Shown: positions 14,803 through 23,112 of the stretch, piece after piece
How the letters are laid out: the number at the start of each line of letters is the position of its first letter
Position numbering within the stretch: position 1 is the first letter of the stretch
Virus record (IMG/VR): IMGVR_UViG_3300042389_001858
Span: 1 to 56,007 of that record
Direction: 5' to 3' (one strand)
Source: a virus
DNA length: 56,007 nucleotides
Notes under the pieces: generated by a model
Databases searched by the model: none
What the model saw: the letters and a program-made list of their open reading frames with translations, nothing else
What the model was told of the DNA's origin: nothing
Made by a program: the position numbers and the translations under genes

Positions 14803-15012
14803 ATGAACCTTAAACTCCAACTCCGCGAACTCGCCGCCCGCTCCGAGCGGGTGGTGGAGCTGGGTGCTGGCGCAAATATTGCGAATCTTATGCCCACCAA
14901 TGCAGACAGGGCGGCTGCCCTGCCTAAGGCTGCGGCTGCTGATAAAAAATTGGCCGATATTAAAAAGGGGCTTCTCGAGCGAATCGCGCAGAATCAGACG
15001 CAAAAGAAATAA
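14803..15012 (+). CDS. small tagged protein, 69 aa
   Basis: The first 20 residues (MNLKLQLRELAARSERVVEL) are the clearest form of the tag. After it comes GAGANIANLMPTNAD, then a Lys/Ala helix ending TQKK. Cleavage after VVE would leave a basic peptide of about 50 residues. It starts 3 nt after the previous stop. The tag DNA is very similar to that of the next gene, which suggests recent duplication of the tag. The mature part is unlike its neighbour. Confidence 0.75.
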   Translation: MNLKLQLRELAARSERVVELGAGANIANLMPTNADRAAALPKAAAADKKLADIKKGLLERIAQNQTQKK

Positions 15013-15019
15013 TTTGCCC

Positions 15020-15337
15020 ATGAACCTCAAAACTCAACTCCGCGAACTCGCCGCCCGCTCGCAGCGGGTGGTGGAACTGGCGCGTGGGGATTTTGCGATC
15101 CCGGCCATGAAGAAGCTTCTCAAAAAAGGCATCGGCAACGGGGGCGACCCTGTTTCGATCGCGGAGATCGGCTCGTCTGGAACCACGGTTCCTTCCTTGC
15201 GCGGCAATGCAGCCAATGTCCGCCGCGCCTTGAATAAATTCTGGGAAAGCCCGCATTCCATGGCCGAGGCCGAGGGATTGATGCGCGGAAACCGCAAATG
15301 GGCCGCGCAGACGATCCGCCAGGCGCGCAGGCGTTAA
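15020..15337 (+). CDS. small tagged basic protein, 105 aa
   Basis: Tag MNLKTQLRELAARSQRVVEL (1-20), then ARGDFAIPAMKKLLKK and a basic, helical C-terminus ending RQARRR. Starts 7 nt after the previous stop. The mature part differs from that of the preceding gene although the tags are nearly the same, as expected for a tag joined to different cargoes. It is followed by a strong terminator, so it ends the operon. Confidence 0.75.
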   Translation: MNLKTQLRELAARSQRVVELARGDFAIPAMKKLLKKGIGNGGDPVSIAEIGSSGTTVPSLRGNAANVRRALNKFWESPHSMAEAEGLMRGNRKWAAQTIRQARRR

Positions 15338-15421
15338 AAATTTCCAGCGTGGAGAAGGGCAAGCCGTGAGTGCCCCGGGGGTGGGTGTCTTTGTCGTTTT
15401 CAGCGCCTCTAACTGCCGCAA

Positions 15422-15463
15422 GCCGCCAGCGGCTCCTCCGAACCACGGAGGCGGCGTTTTTTG
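15422..15463 (+). terminator. Rho-independent terminator
   Basis: CCTCCG (15435-15440) pairs with CGGAGG (15446-15451) over an AACCA loop; alternatively GCCGCC (15422-15427) pairs with GGCGGC (15450-15455). TTTTTT follows at 15457-15462. It separates the tagged genes from SSB. The stretch 15338-15421 shows no other feature. Confidence 0.8.
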
Positions 15464-15476
15464 ATTTCGGATTTCA

Positions 15477-15492
15477 AATTTGAATTCAAATT
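15477..15492. promoter_or_regulatory. 16-bp perfect palindrome upstream of SSB
   Basis: AATTTGAATTCAAATT is a perfect AT-rich palindrome in GC-rich surroundings, 29 bp before the SSB start and just after a terminator. It may be an operator or part of a promoter for the SSB/tail operon. No clear -35/-10 pair is seen. Confidence 0.4.
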
Positions 15493-15500
15493 CCCCGGCG

Positions 15501-15505
15501 TTGAC
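15501..15505 (+). promoter_or_regulatory. TTGAC start-associated motif (SSB)
   Basis: TTGAC lies 15 nt before ATG 15521. Unlike most copies it lies in an intergenic region after a terminator. Confidence 0.5.
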
Positions 15506-15520
15506 CCGCGGCGCGCGGGC

Positions 15521-15961
15521 ATGGCGAATGTAAACAAGGTGATTCTCATCGGGAATCTCACGCGGGATGTGGAGTTGAAGTCCACGCCGAAGGGAACGGC
15601 GGTGGCTTCCGGCTCCCTGGCGATCAACCGTAGCTACAAGACCGACCAGGGCGAGAAGCGCGAGGAGACGACCTATGTGGATGTCGAATTCTGGGGCCGC
15701 GTGGCGGAGATCGTGGCCGAGTATGTGAAAAAGGGGAATCCGCTCTATGTCGAGGGACGGCTCAGGCAGGAAAGCTGGGAGGACAAGGAGACGGGCAAAA
15801 AGCGCGCCCGCTTGAAAGTGGTCGCGGAAAACATCCAACTCCTCGGCTCCCGCAACAAACCCGCCGCCAAGCCAGCGGAATCCGAATCCGATGGCGCGCC
15901 CGAAGAATCCGGCCCGATGTCCCGCCAGGTGGGGCCGCTGGATGAGGACTGCCCGTTTTGA
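15521..15961 (+). CDS. ssb: single-stranded DNA-binding protein, 146 aa
   Basis: Typical bacterial/phage SSB OB fold: MANVNKVILIGNLTRDVEL, then AINRSYKTDQGEKREETTYV, EFWGRVAE, YVKKGNPLYVEGRL and a closing strand; then a flexible linker and the acidic tip LDEDCPF used to recruit partner proteins. It coats ssDNA in replication and recombination. A location between capsid and tail genes is unusual for a replication gene. The start is set by the N-terminal motif and by TTGAC 15 nt upstream. Confidence 0.95.
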   Translation: MANVNKVILIGNLTRDVELKSTPKGTAVASGSLAINRSYKTDQGEKREETTYVDVEFWGRVAEIVAEYVKKGNPLYVEGRLRQESWEDKETGKKRARLKVVAENIQLLGSRNKPAAKPAESESDGAPEESGPMSRQVGPLDEDCPF

Positions 15962-15963
15962 GT

Positions 15964-16290
15964 ATGAGCTTCGAGGCATCCATGGCATTGGCTGACGGGG
16001 CGGCATTCGAGGAGATGGGCGCGCCGATTACAGTGGGCACGGCCACGATCCAGGCGATCCGTCAGCCCACGGAGGACACCAGCCGCGCGGCGGATGGGGG
16101 GTTTGCGAAGCAGCAGACGGCCCGCTTCGAGATTTCAATGGGGGATTTTGTCTCCAAGGCTGTGAAGCTCGGCCAGAAGGTCTCCCAGGGCGCGGAGCAA
16201 TGGCGCATCGCGGCGCTTCGGCATAAGGGCGGCACGATGGAACTCGTCTGCGAGGCCACCAGCGGCCAAGGCGGACGCGCGGATTTTTGA
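15964..16290 (+). CDS. putative head-tail connector protein, 108 aa
   Basis: A small beta-rich protein between capsid and tail genes, where lambda has FII-like head completion proteins. Sequence marks: MSFEASMALADGAAFEEMG, QTARFEISMGDFVSK, GAEQWRIAALRHKGG. Two nucleotides separate it from the SSB stop. Function is inferred from position only. Confidence 0.5.
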   Translation: MSFEASMALADGAAFEEMGAPITVGTATIQAIRQPTEDTSRAADGGFAKQQTARFEISMGDFVSKAVKLGQKVSQGAEQWRIAALRHKGGTMELVCEATSGQGGRADF

Positions 16291-16294
16291 TTTT

Positions 16295-16738
16295 ATGGAC
16301 GAGGTAACTGGACTTTTGGAAACGGAACTGGCGAGTTTGTTTGTTTTGCATGCCGTGGTGGATTGCCCGGTGCTGCCAGGCGCGGCCACGGGGGAGCGGC
16401 CCGACGAGTATGTGAGCATCGTGTCTGTGGAGAGCGAATACCGCGCGGGGCGCGCCTACATCGTGGAGATGGAGTTTCGCTCTGTAGTGCCGCTGGATGA
16501 TGTGGGGGCGCTGGCGAGTGCGAAGCGGCGGCTGCGGCAGGTCACGGATTATCTGGCAGGGGATACGCTCCGGCAGATCGGGCTCATCGGCATAGGGCCG
16601 GTGACTTTGGGGCTGTCTGGATTCGTGATGAGATCCCTTTCCAGCGAAACCGGCGAGCGGAGTCGCGCTGAGGTCGCGCGGGTGCGGTTCGGGGTGAATG
16701 TGGAGCGGGTGAATCCTATCTCGGTGGTGGTGAGTTGA
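16295..16738 (+). CDS. putative tail terminator / minor tail protein, 147 aa
   Basis: Size and position fit a lambda U/Z-like protein that caps the tail tube. The middle has EYVSIVSVESEYRAGRAYIVEMEF and a helix ASAKRRLRQVTDYLAG, compatible with the alpha/beta tail-terminator fold. The stop TGA is inside the next TTGAC (16735-16739). Assignment by context. Confidence 0.5.
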   Translation: MDEVTGLLETELASLFVLHAVVDCPVLPGAATGERPDEYVSIVSVESEYRAGRAYIVEMEFRSVVPLDDVGALASAKRRLRQVTDYLAGDTLRQIGLIGIGPVTLGLSGFVMRSLSSETGERSRAEVARVRFGVNVERVNPISVVVS

Positions 16739-16739
16739 C
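16735..16739 (+). promoter_or_regulatory. TTGAC motif, longer spacing
   Basis: TTGAC lies 22 nt before ATG 16762, longer than the 15-18 nt of the other copies. Confidence 0.35.
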
Positions 16740-16761
16740 AGACGCTCTGGAATAAAAACCT

Positions 16762-17094
16762 ATGGCACTAATTAGAACTGGAACTGGATATGTATTCGGC
16801 CCAAAGGGCGCGGGGGCAGGGGCGCCGGGGGCAGGTGTAATTTCTACTTCAACCAATAGGCGCTACGGATCCGAGAATGAGGTGGTTGGCGGTGATGGGG
16901 AAATTCTGGATATTATATACTCTGGCGCAGAGGAGGGTATTACAGAAGTTTCAACTGGAGCCGCAGCAACGTTGAATACAGGTGACATTGGAACAGGATC
17001 TGCTACGGCCGGGGTTGTTATTCGCAGGAAAATCGACTTGTCCAATGAGGACATGGCTCGAGAGGAAGTGGAAAAAATTAAATTTACTCTATAA
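16762..17094 (+). CDS. putative tail-tube-type protein, 110 aa
   Basis: Gly/Ala/Ser-rich beta protein with GEILDIIYSGAEEGITEV and IDLSNEDMAREEVEKIKF at the end. Small beta proteins at this place often form tail tubes. From here on the DNA looks lower in GC. Function uncertain. Confidence 0.4.
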   Translation: MALIRTGTGYVFGPKGAGAGAPGAGVISTSTNRRYGSENEVVGGDGEILDIIYSGAEEGITEVSTGAAATLNTGDIGTGSATAGVVIRRKIDLSNEDMAREEVEKIKFTL

Positions 17095-17095
17095 T

Positions 17096-17434
17096 ATGGC
17101 GATCATGACTTTAACGGGCTCGGCGAATGTAGGCACGGGGGGCGCGACCTGCGATGGAATCACTGAAATTACGAATGCTTCCGCAGAGGCTGCTGCGGGC
17201 ACGGTTGTGAGGGCTAAAAACAGCGCCGGGGATGTCAAGGCATTGCTGGTCGGCAAGAAATTGGTCACGCTTGCGGCATCCGGGTATGCCACCTCAATCA
17301 CCGGCCCCGCATTAGGTGGGGCCATCACGGTGGCCGGAAAAACAGGAAAAATCACATCGGCAACAATAGAGGCTACTGCAGAAGATTTTACAAGATTTTC
17401 TGCAGAAGGCAAGGCGGCCGGCCCTGGAATATAA
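17096..17434 (+). CDS. putative tail structural protein, 112 aa
   Basis: Starts 1 nt after the previous stop. A Gly/Ala/Thr-rich beta protein containing GITEITNASAEAAAG and KKLVTLAASGYATSITGP. It resembles its neighbour in size and in the GITEI/GITEV segment, so the two may be distant paralogues. Function inferred from place. Confidence 0.4.
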   Translation: MAIMTLTGSANVGTGGATCDGITEITNASAEAAAGTVVRAKNSAGDVKALLVGKKLVTLAASGYATSITGPALGGAITVAGKTGKITSATIEATAEDFTRFSAEGKAAGPGI

Positions 17435-17449
17435 GGAAAAACTAAAATT

Positions 17450-17872
17450 ATGTTTACTGCGAATGTAGTGGTTAATGTCTCTGGCCAAGTCGGGGGGTCA
17501 TACAACTCGGTTAATGAGATTCAAGCGGGCCTCAGGAATTCTGTGTTCGAGGCGATCCCGGCCTCGTCCACGACGGCGCTTTCTTTTGCCCTCGATGTCT
17601 CTGAAACCAAGCTTCTGGCCATGCGCTCTGATGTCCCTTTGATTGTAAAAACAAACTCGGCAACAAGTCCTGCCAATACATTTGAGCTTGACGCAGACGC
17701 CAGTTTTGTTTGGCCGATGGGTGAGGGAGCCTTGAAGGATACCTCTGGCGCCTCCGTGACGACCGACATTACCTCTTTGCATGTTGTAAACGCCGGGGAT
17801 GCCGGAACTCTCCGGATCGACGCATTTACAGATCCCACGCCGACTCCCTCGACTCCGCCGCCGACGCCGTAA
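17450..17872 (+). CDS. putative tail structural protein, 140 aa
   Basis: Beta-rich (MFTANVVVNVSGQVGGSYNS, FALDVSETKLLAMRSDVPL) with a Pro/Thr-rich tail of short PTP steps. It could be a tail-tube or tube-like subunit. The stop overlaps the next start (TAATG). Confidence 0.4.
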   Translation: MFTANVVVNVSGQVGGSYNSVNEIQAGLRNSVFEAIPASSTTALSFALDVSETKLLAMRSDVPLIVKTNSATSPANTFELDADASFVWPMGEGALKDTSGASVTTDITSLHVVNAGDAGTLRIDAFTDPTPTPSTPPPTP

Positions 17873-18141
17873 TGGCAATGGAATTTGGGCATTATCGCTG
17901 GGCGCGCCTTGATTTTGTTATTCAGCTTCTGCGGCCTGGCGCAAAATTTTCTGCATCTCAGACGGTCAGGGAGGATGGCAGCAGTGATTGGAGTTTTTCA
18001 GAGTGGGAGGATGCGCGCCCGGTCCCGAGCCGTGAAGAAATTTTGGACGCGATCGGCAAGGTTAGGGCTCTTGAAGATTCTGTGAAAACTATTTATACAG
18101 ACGAACAGAAGGAAAATTTAGACGCCTACGGGGTGATTTAA
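17872..18141 (+). CDS. small tail-region protein, 89 aa
   Basis: N-terminus MAMEFGHYRWARLDFVIQLL; C-terminal helix SREEILDAIGKVRALEDS then DEQKENLDAYGVI. Its position before the tail-chaperone-like gene and the TAATG overlap suggest a tail assembly role, but the family is not recognised. Confidence 0.45.
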   Translation: MAMEFGHYRWARLDFVIQLLRPGAKFSASQTVREDGSSDWSFSEWEDARPVPSREEILDAIGKVRALEDSVKTIYTDEQKENLDAYGVI

Positions 18142-18947
18142 TGGAGGCGCGGTTTGTTTTCGACCCCAGGTTTGAAGAGGGGTTCTTTCATGCCCCGCCG
18201 CGCAAGATTTGGGGAATGCGTCTGAGGCCGTTTTGTTATTGGCATAAAATTCAGCTTGAGAGGTTCCAAAGCAAATTTTTATTAGGCGGGGCGATCGGCT
18301 GCTGGGATATTTGGGTCGCGCTGCGGATTTGCAGCAGTCAATATCCGCGGCTCGCAGCCATTCCATCAGAGCCCGCCTCGCTCTGGTATTTGTATTGGAA
18401 GGTTGCTTATGGTTGGCGGGAAAAAACAAAGACCGCACAATCTGTAGTGGATTACATTAGTGATTATGCCTCGCCGCCAAAGTTTTGGGCTGGCAAGGGA
18501 AGCTCGAGGATGCGTCTCGCGGAGGCATATGCCCATCTGGCGAAAGTCAGCGGGATCGCTTCTTATATGGAGAGGGCGGCGGAGGCTGAAGCGGAGGCAA
18601 GCGCGAGTTCAAAGCCGAGGGAGATCGATGACTCGATCGAGCAGGTGGCGCTATTTATGCAAAAGTCGGGGAGCGGTCCTGCGGAGGCTTGGAATATGCC
18701 GCTGGGGGAGATTGTTTGGTATAATGTTTGCTTTTTAAGGCAAGACGGCGCGGATCTGCCGATATGGACTCCGCGCGATGAGGAGGCATTCGAGTTGAAC
18801 AAGATTGAGCGATACAAAAGAATCGCAGCGAAGGCGAATGAGATCAGGGGCGAATATCCGGGGGCAAGCGAGTCTTTGATCTTGGCTCATGCCGCGGCGA
18901 GATACTGGGAAGATGTTGTTGCCGTTCAGCGAAAATACGATGGTTGA
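18141..18947 (+). CDS. putative tail assembly chaperone, 268 aa
   Basis: It directly precedes the tape-measure gene, the usual place for tail chaperones (lambda G/GT). Trp-rich sequence: WDIWVALRICSSQYPRL, SLWYLYWKVAYGW and, near the end, GEIVWYNVCFLRQDG, a pattern common in such chaperones. The last part is helical and charged. No obvious slippery site was found at the junction with the gene before it. The stop overlaps the TTGAC of the tape-measure gene. Confidence 0.5.
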   Translation: MEARFVFDPRFEEGFFHAPPRKIWGMRLRPFCYWHKIQLERFQSKFLLGGAIGCWDIWVALRICSSQYPRLAAIPSEPASLWYLYWKVAYGWREKTKTAQSVVDYISDYASPPKFWAGKGSSRMRLAEAYAHLAKVSGIASYMERAAEAEAEASASSKPREIDDSIEQVALFMQKSGSGPAEAWNMPLGEIVWYNVCFLRQDGADLPIWTPRDEEAFELNKIERYKRIAAKANEIRGEYPGASESLILAHAAARYWEDVVAVQRKYDG

Positions 18948-18948
18948 C
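18944..18948 (+). promoter_or_regulatory. TTGAC start-associated motif (tape measure)
   Basis: TTGAC lies 16 nt before ATG 18965. This favours ATG 18965 over the TTG at 18944 as the start. Confidence 0.5.
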
Positions 18949-18964
18949 CGGGCGGTCGAGGGGG

Positions 18965-21900
18965 ATGCAGAGCTTGCCAAAGCCGCCCGCCGGGGCGTGG
19001 AAAATTGTTAAAGACATAATTGCCGACACTGTGGGGCCGATGGCCTTGTTGGGCGTGGCGGCGTCAAAATTTGTTAGCGCTTCGGCTGGGGCTGCGCTGA
19101 ATGCTCAAAAGATGCAGCAGGCTCTTCAAGCAGTTGATGGGGTAGAGCGGCTAAAAATTCAATTTGAAAAACTATTGGGCAGCAGCACGGCGGCGACCAA
19201 TCAAATCAAGGTGTTGGCAAGCGTTGCGTCCCAAGGGGCGTTCTCCATGCCAGCGCTCGCAGAGGCGGCCAAGAACCTCCAGGTTTTAACCAATGGGGCT
19301 CTCAATACAGAGTCTTCATTGCGGCGCGTGCAGGATGCGGCGGCCGCCTCCGGGGCGCCGGTTGATTCCATGGCGACCGCGATTGGTGAGTTGTATTCTT
19401 CTTTGCAGCGCGCAGACGGCAGTGCGTCGTCCGCGGCCGCGACCCTCGCTCAAATCGGGGGAATCAGCAAGACGACCGCCTCACAGGTGGAATCGATGGT
19501 CGGCGCCGGAGTGGGGCTGAGTGCTACCTGGAGGCTGGTCGAACAGGACTTGGCAAGAACCAGCGGGGCCGCAAGCGTCCTTGGGGGAACAATATCTGGA
19601 CTGACGCAGCAGCTTGAGGAAGTTCAAAGGGCGGGAAATACAAGGATCGGTGAAATATTTGAATCGGGTGAAAAGGCAGGGCTTGAGGCGGCTATAGCAT
19701 TCGAGCAATTTAAAAACAAGGTGGCCGAGGCCAATGCTGCGCCGTGGGCGGCCTTAACTGGGCAAATCAATGGTGTCAAAAAATCATTCGCCGATTTTCT
19801 GAATTCACTAAAATCCAGCGACATTCAGAATATTTTCCAAACGCTTTCCGTAGTGGCTATTGGAGTTTTGACCGGGCTCGTTGCGGGCTTTGTGGCGCTG
19901 GCGGGTGCGGCAGCCCGCGCCGCCTTGCAGATCAGGGTTGTTCAGGTTGCATTGGCTGGTGTTGCGAAATATTCAAAGTTGTGGGCGGGAATGACTGCGG
20001 GGGTCGCTGTGGTTGCTGCCGGTTTTGCATATTTGACTACGAAAATCTTGGAGGCGACAGGCAGGCTTCAGGAGCTAATTGCAGAGAGGGAAAAACTAAA
20101 AAAGTCTGGCGCGCAGGAATTTGGTGAATTGTATAGCCGCGCGCAAACAACACAAACCCCAGAGCAAAAAAAACAGCTTGAGTCTGATATTGATGCAAGG
20201 ATCGCTGAGTCTCGTCAGCGCAGGGATGAATTTTCCAGCAAGAGAAATGAGGCCGAGCAAAGAATGCAAAGCCTGAATCCTTACGAGCGTTTTGGGTTCA
20301 ACAAGCAGGCAAAGTATCAGGCGGAGCAGGGCATGCGCGATGAGGAATTAAAGCAGCAGCGGTTGGAGGCGCTTAAATCGGTGCTCAATGAGCAGGAGGG
20401 CATGGGCGTCGATCAGAAGATGCTGGATGTTTCAAGGGAGCGACTCGAGATAGAAAAGCAAATCCTTAAAGCGGCGAGAGAGCGTCTTCAAGAAAATATG
20501 ACGCCTGGCAATGCTGCCGCCGCGGCCGGAGAAAGCGTGGAGGAGCTTGGTTCAAAATTGGAAAATGCAGAAAAGACCCAGGCGACCAATTTTGAGGAGC
20601 AGAAAAAATTGGAAAAGACAAGTGCGGCAGTGGCCGAGGCGGGGGCGAAGCGCGCGGATATTGTGGGATTGGCTGCCGAGAACGCGGCTATGGAAAAAAA
20701 TCTCGGAGGCAAGCCTACTCAAAATACAGGCGAGGGGTGGAACTGGAGGACAGGCTTTCGCCCGAGGCAACGCGGATCGAACGATCAGATTGCAAGATAC
20801 GAAGAAAATCAGGCCAAGATCGCGCAGGCGGGTGGGGAAGGGGTTGATTTTAGTGGATATGACGATTTGAGGGATTCGGCACAGACCGATCTCGGAAAGC
20901 TTCAGGCAGAGCGGGCCAAGCGGCAAGCGATGTTGAATGAAAAGGGGCGGGCGGCGGGGGATTATGCGACCCTTGTGGCCCAGGGGGCGCCGGAAGATGC
21001 TATCTCTGCCGCCAAGTCTCGAATGGACTCCATCAATCAACAGCTTGGGGATCTTGCTGACTTGAAGACGGGCCAGCGGCTCGGGTTCGATCAAGATGGG
21101 AATGCGATTGGCGTGCGTGGGGATACCCTGCAGGGGATGGACACCGAGATTAAATCGGCCACAGACAACGCTGATGCCAATCGGATTCGACAAGAGCTTG
21201 AGGCGGCAAAAATCAGAAAACAAGGAGCCGACGAAGCCTTGGCCCAAGAGAAGGCCATGATTGAGGCGGGGCAGCGAAGATTGGAAGCAGAAGAGCAAAT
21301 CAGCGCTTTGAAGATGGCCGGGGCGGATGGGGCAGCCGCCCAGGCCGAGTTCAATGAATCGAATGCGGGGTTGCAAAAGAGACTCAAGGCGGTCAAGGAC
21401 CTGGAGGCTGCGGAGGCGAAGTTTAGGGCGTCTAAAAAGGAGTCAACGGACGTTGATGAGTTGAATGCCGCGCGCGTCAGGGCGATGGAGCAGGGGTATC
21501 AGCAGGGAGACAGTTCGCAATCGGTTCAGTTGGAAGTAGCCCAGGCCAAGCAAATTTTAGAGATAAAAAAGCAAATCGCTGAAACCGAGCGTGCGGCGGC
21601 CGAATTTAGGCGCAATGAAATAATGCAGGAGCTTCGCATGCAGCAGCAGCTTATGCAGCTCAGGATCAACGAGGCAAGGGGATTAAAGGGCGAGGAGGCG
21701 GGGCCTTCAGAGAGGGAAATTATGAGGGGCGAGAGGGCAAGGAAGTCGCAAAATCTTCAAAAGGCACTTCCTCTGTTGGATCAGCGGGAATCTCTTGTTA
21801 AGAAGGCTGAGTCGGGCGGGGAATTAAGTTCATCCGAAGCCAAAAAACTTGCAGACCTGAACAAGCAGCTTGCCGAACTGGGGGTTGGGGCAGGGCAAAA

Positions 21901-22405
21901 TCGTAGGGACATCGAAATCCAAATTAAAGCGATCGGCATGGAGGAGGCGGAGCAGCTGATAAGAGATGTAGAAGGAAGGAAACGGGCGGCTTCCGATATG
22001 CAGATTGATATGCAGAGGACGATCGAGCAATATGGGTTTGGGGATCAGGCGTTCAATGCGAGGCAGTCGAGGCTTAATCTGCAGCAACAGGCGACGACAG
22101 ATCAGAAATATCAGGAATTTAAGGATGCTGGATTTGAGCCGGAGGACGCCAAGGGGCTTGCGGAGATTGAGGCGATGCGCGAGCGGTTGGCTGACGAAAT
22201 TGCATATGAGGGCAAGCCGCGTGTGGACAGTCTTACGGCAGTTGGCGGCGGGGCTGGATTTGTGGGCCTCGTTCCTGGGCAGGACAAAATGGATCGTTTG
22301 GCGCAATTGGCCGAGCAGCAAAAGGCTATCTTGGAAAAGATTGCGCAACAAAATGATGCGGCACTCCAGACCGCTCAAAATGAAATCAACAAAAACAACT
22401 TCTAG
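18965..22405 (+). CDS. tape measure protein, 1146 aa
   Basis: A very long, Ala/Gln/Glu-rich helical protein after the tail chaperone: the tape measure that sets tail length and is ejected with DNA. Residues 1-290 are helical, with an LLGSSTAATNQIKVLASVAS region typical of tape-measure N-termini. Hydrophobic segments at about 295-360 (AIGVLTGLVAGFVALAGAAA and following) may enter the host membrane. The rest is coiled coil. Length would predict a long flexible tail. ATG 18965 is chosen because of TTGAC 16 nt upstream. Confidence 0.9.
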   Translation: MQSLPKPPAGAWKIVKDIIADTVGPMALLGVAASKFVSASAGAALNAQKMQQALQAVDGVERLKIQFEKLLGSSTAATNQIKVLASVASQGAFSMPALAEAAKNLQVLTNGALNTESSLRRVQDAAAASGAPVDSMATAIGELYSSLQRADGSASSAAATLAQIGGISKTTASQVESMVGAGVGLSATWRLVEQDLARTSGAASVLGGTISGLTQQLEEVQRAGNTRIGEIFESGEKAGLEAAIAFEQFKNKVAEANAAPWAALTGQINGVKKSFADFLNSLKSSDIQNIFQTLSVVAIGVLTGLVAGFVALAGAAARAALQIRVVQVALAGVAKYSKLWAGMTAGVAVVAAGFAYLTTKILEATGRLQELIAEREKLKKSGAQEFGELYSRAQTTQTPEQKKQLESDIDARIAESRQRRDEFSSKRNEAEQRMQSLNPYERFGFNKQAKYQAEQGMRDEELKQQRLEALKSVLNEQEGMGVDQKMLDVSRERLEIEKQILKAARERLQENMTPGNAAAAAGESVEELGSKLENAEKTQATNFEEQKKLEKTSAAVAEAGAKRADIVGLAAENAAMEKNLGGKPTQNTGEGWNWRTGFRPRQRGSNDQIARYEENQAKIAQAGGEGVDFSGYDDLRDSAQTDLGKLQAERAKRQAMLNEKGRAAGDYATLVAQGAPEDAISAAKSRMDSINQQLGDLADLKTGQRLGFDQDGNAIGVRGDTLQGMDTEIKSATDNADANRIRQELEAAKIRKQGADEALAQEKAMIEAGQRRLEAEEQISALKMAGADGAAAQAEFNESNAGLQKRLKAVKDLEAAEAKFRASKKESTDVDELNAARVRAMEQGYQQGDSSQSVQLEVAQAKQILEIKKQIAETERAAAEFRRNEIMQELRMQQQLMQLRINEARGLKGEEAGPSEREIMRGERARKSQNLQKALPLLDQRESLVKKAESGGELSSSEAKKLADLNKQLAELGVGAGQNRRDIEIQIKAIGMEEAEQLIRDVEGRKRAASDMQIDMQRTIEQYGFGDQAFNARQSRLNLQQQATTDQKYQEFKDAGFEPEDAKGLAEIEAMRERLADEIAYEGKPRVDSLTAVGGGAGFVGLVPGQDKMDRLAQLAEQQKAILEKIAQQNDAALQTAQNEINKNNF

Positions 22406-22407
22406 CT

Positions 22408-23112
22408 ATGGGTAGAAATGTCTTGAGCATGCAGTTAAATAACTTGAGAGAAACGCCTTTCATATTGGTTTCGGATGAGTGGGACAGGAAGCGCGGGAGG
22501 CGGCGGGTTTGGAAGAAGATTTATGTGGGCCTCAGCGAGAATAAGATTCCATCGTTAAACCCTCCCAATCCTGGAATTAGGGCGGGCCTCACATCGATTG
22601 ATGTAAATAATGAAGACGGCCTGACTACTGTTGTATGGACATTTGAAGGGGAGCCTGAAACTAGGGATGGATACCTTGAATTGGAGGGCAGCACATCCAC
22701 TGAGCCGATTACAATGCACCCCGACATCGAGCGGATAGCAAAAAAATATGCCAGAGGAATGAAGGACGGGGAGGTGGATTGGAAGTTGAAGGCCCCCGGG
22801 GGTGGATCAACTGGATTAAGTGTAGACTCAAGCGGAAGGGCGATAAATCCATTTTACGGAGTAACGGACTTTTTGCGCGCCACTGCGACGGCGACATGGA
22901 CGCAGTGGTATTCCAGTCGGGGCGCTATTCCGGGTAGTGTCGCCAATGGTGTTGCAAAGATTTCGCAGCCTGAGGGCCTTTCTGGCGCCGAAAGCGGGCA
23001 GTGGCTTTGTATCGGGGCGCGCATCCAGCAGGTGGGGTCTGCGTTTAGGGTATCGAGAAGCTGGATGGCTGCTGCTGGAAGGGGAAAATGGAATAGTCGT
23101 CTTTACTCATGA
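22408..23112 (+). CDS. minor tail protein A, 234 aa
   Basis: It follows the tape measure by 2 nt. It shares with the next gene a core PIT.HPDI..I...Y, then GEV and NPFYGV.DF. Probably a distal tail or baseplate component by place. Beta-rich with no named family recognised. An ATGA overlap leads to its paralogue. Confidence 0.6.
   Translation: MGRNVLSMQLNNLRETPFILVSDEWDRKRGRRRVWKKIYVGLSENKIPSLNPPNPGIRAGLTSIDVNNEDGLTTVVWTFEGEPETRDGYLELEGSTSTEPITMHPDIERIAKKYARGMKDGEVDWKLKAPGGGSTGLSVDSSGRAINPFYGVTDFLRATATATWTQWYSSRGAIPGSVANGVAKISQPEGLSGAESGQWLCIGARIQQVGSAFRVSRSWMAAAGRGKWNSRLYS

Noticed and set aside
22408-22470. NNLRETPF near the start of a minor tail protein
   Set aside because: Only LRE matches the tag; the rest of the motif is missing and the gene is a tail gene.
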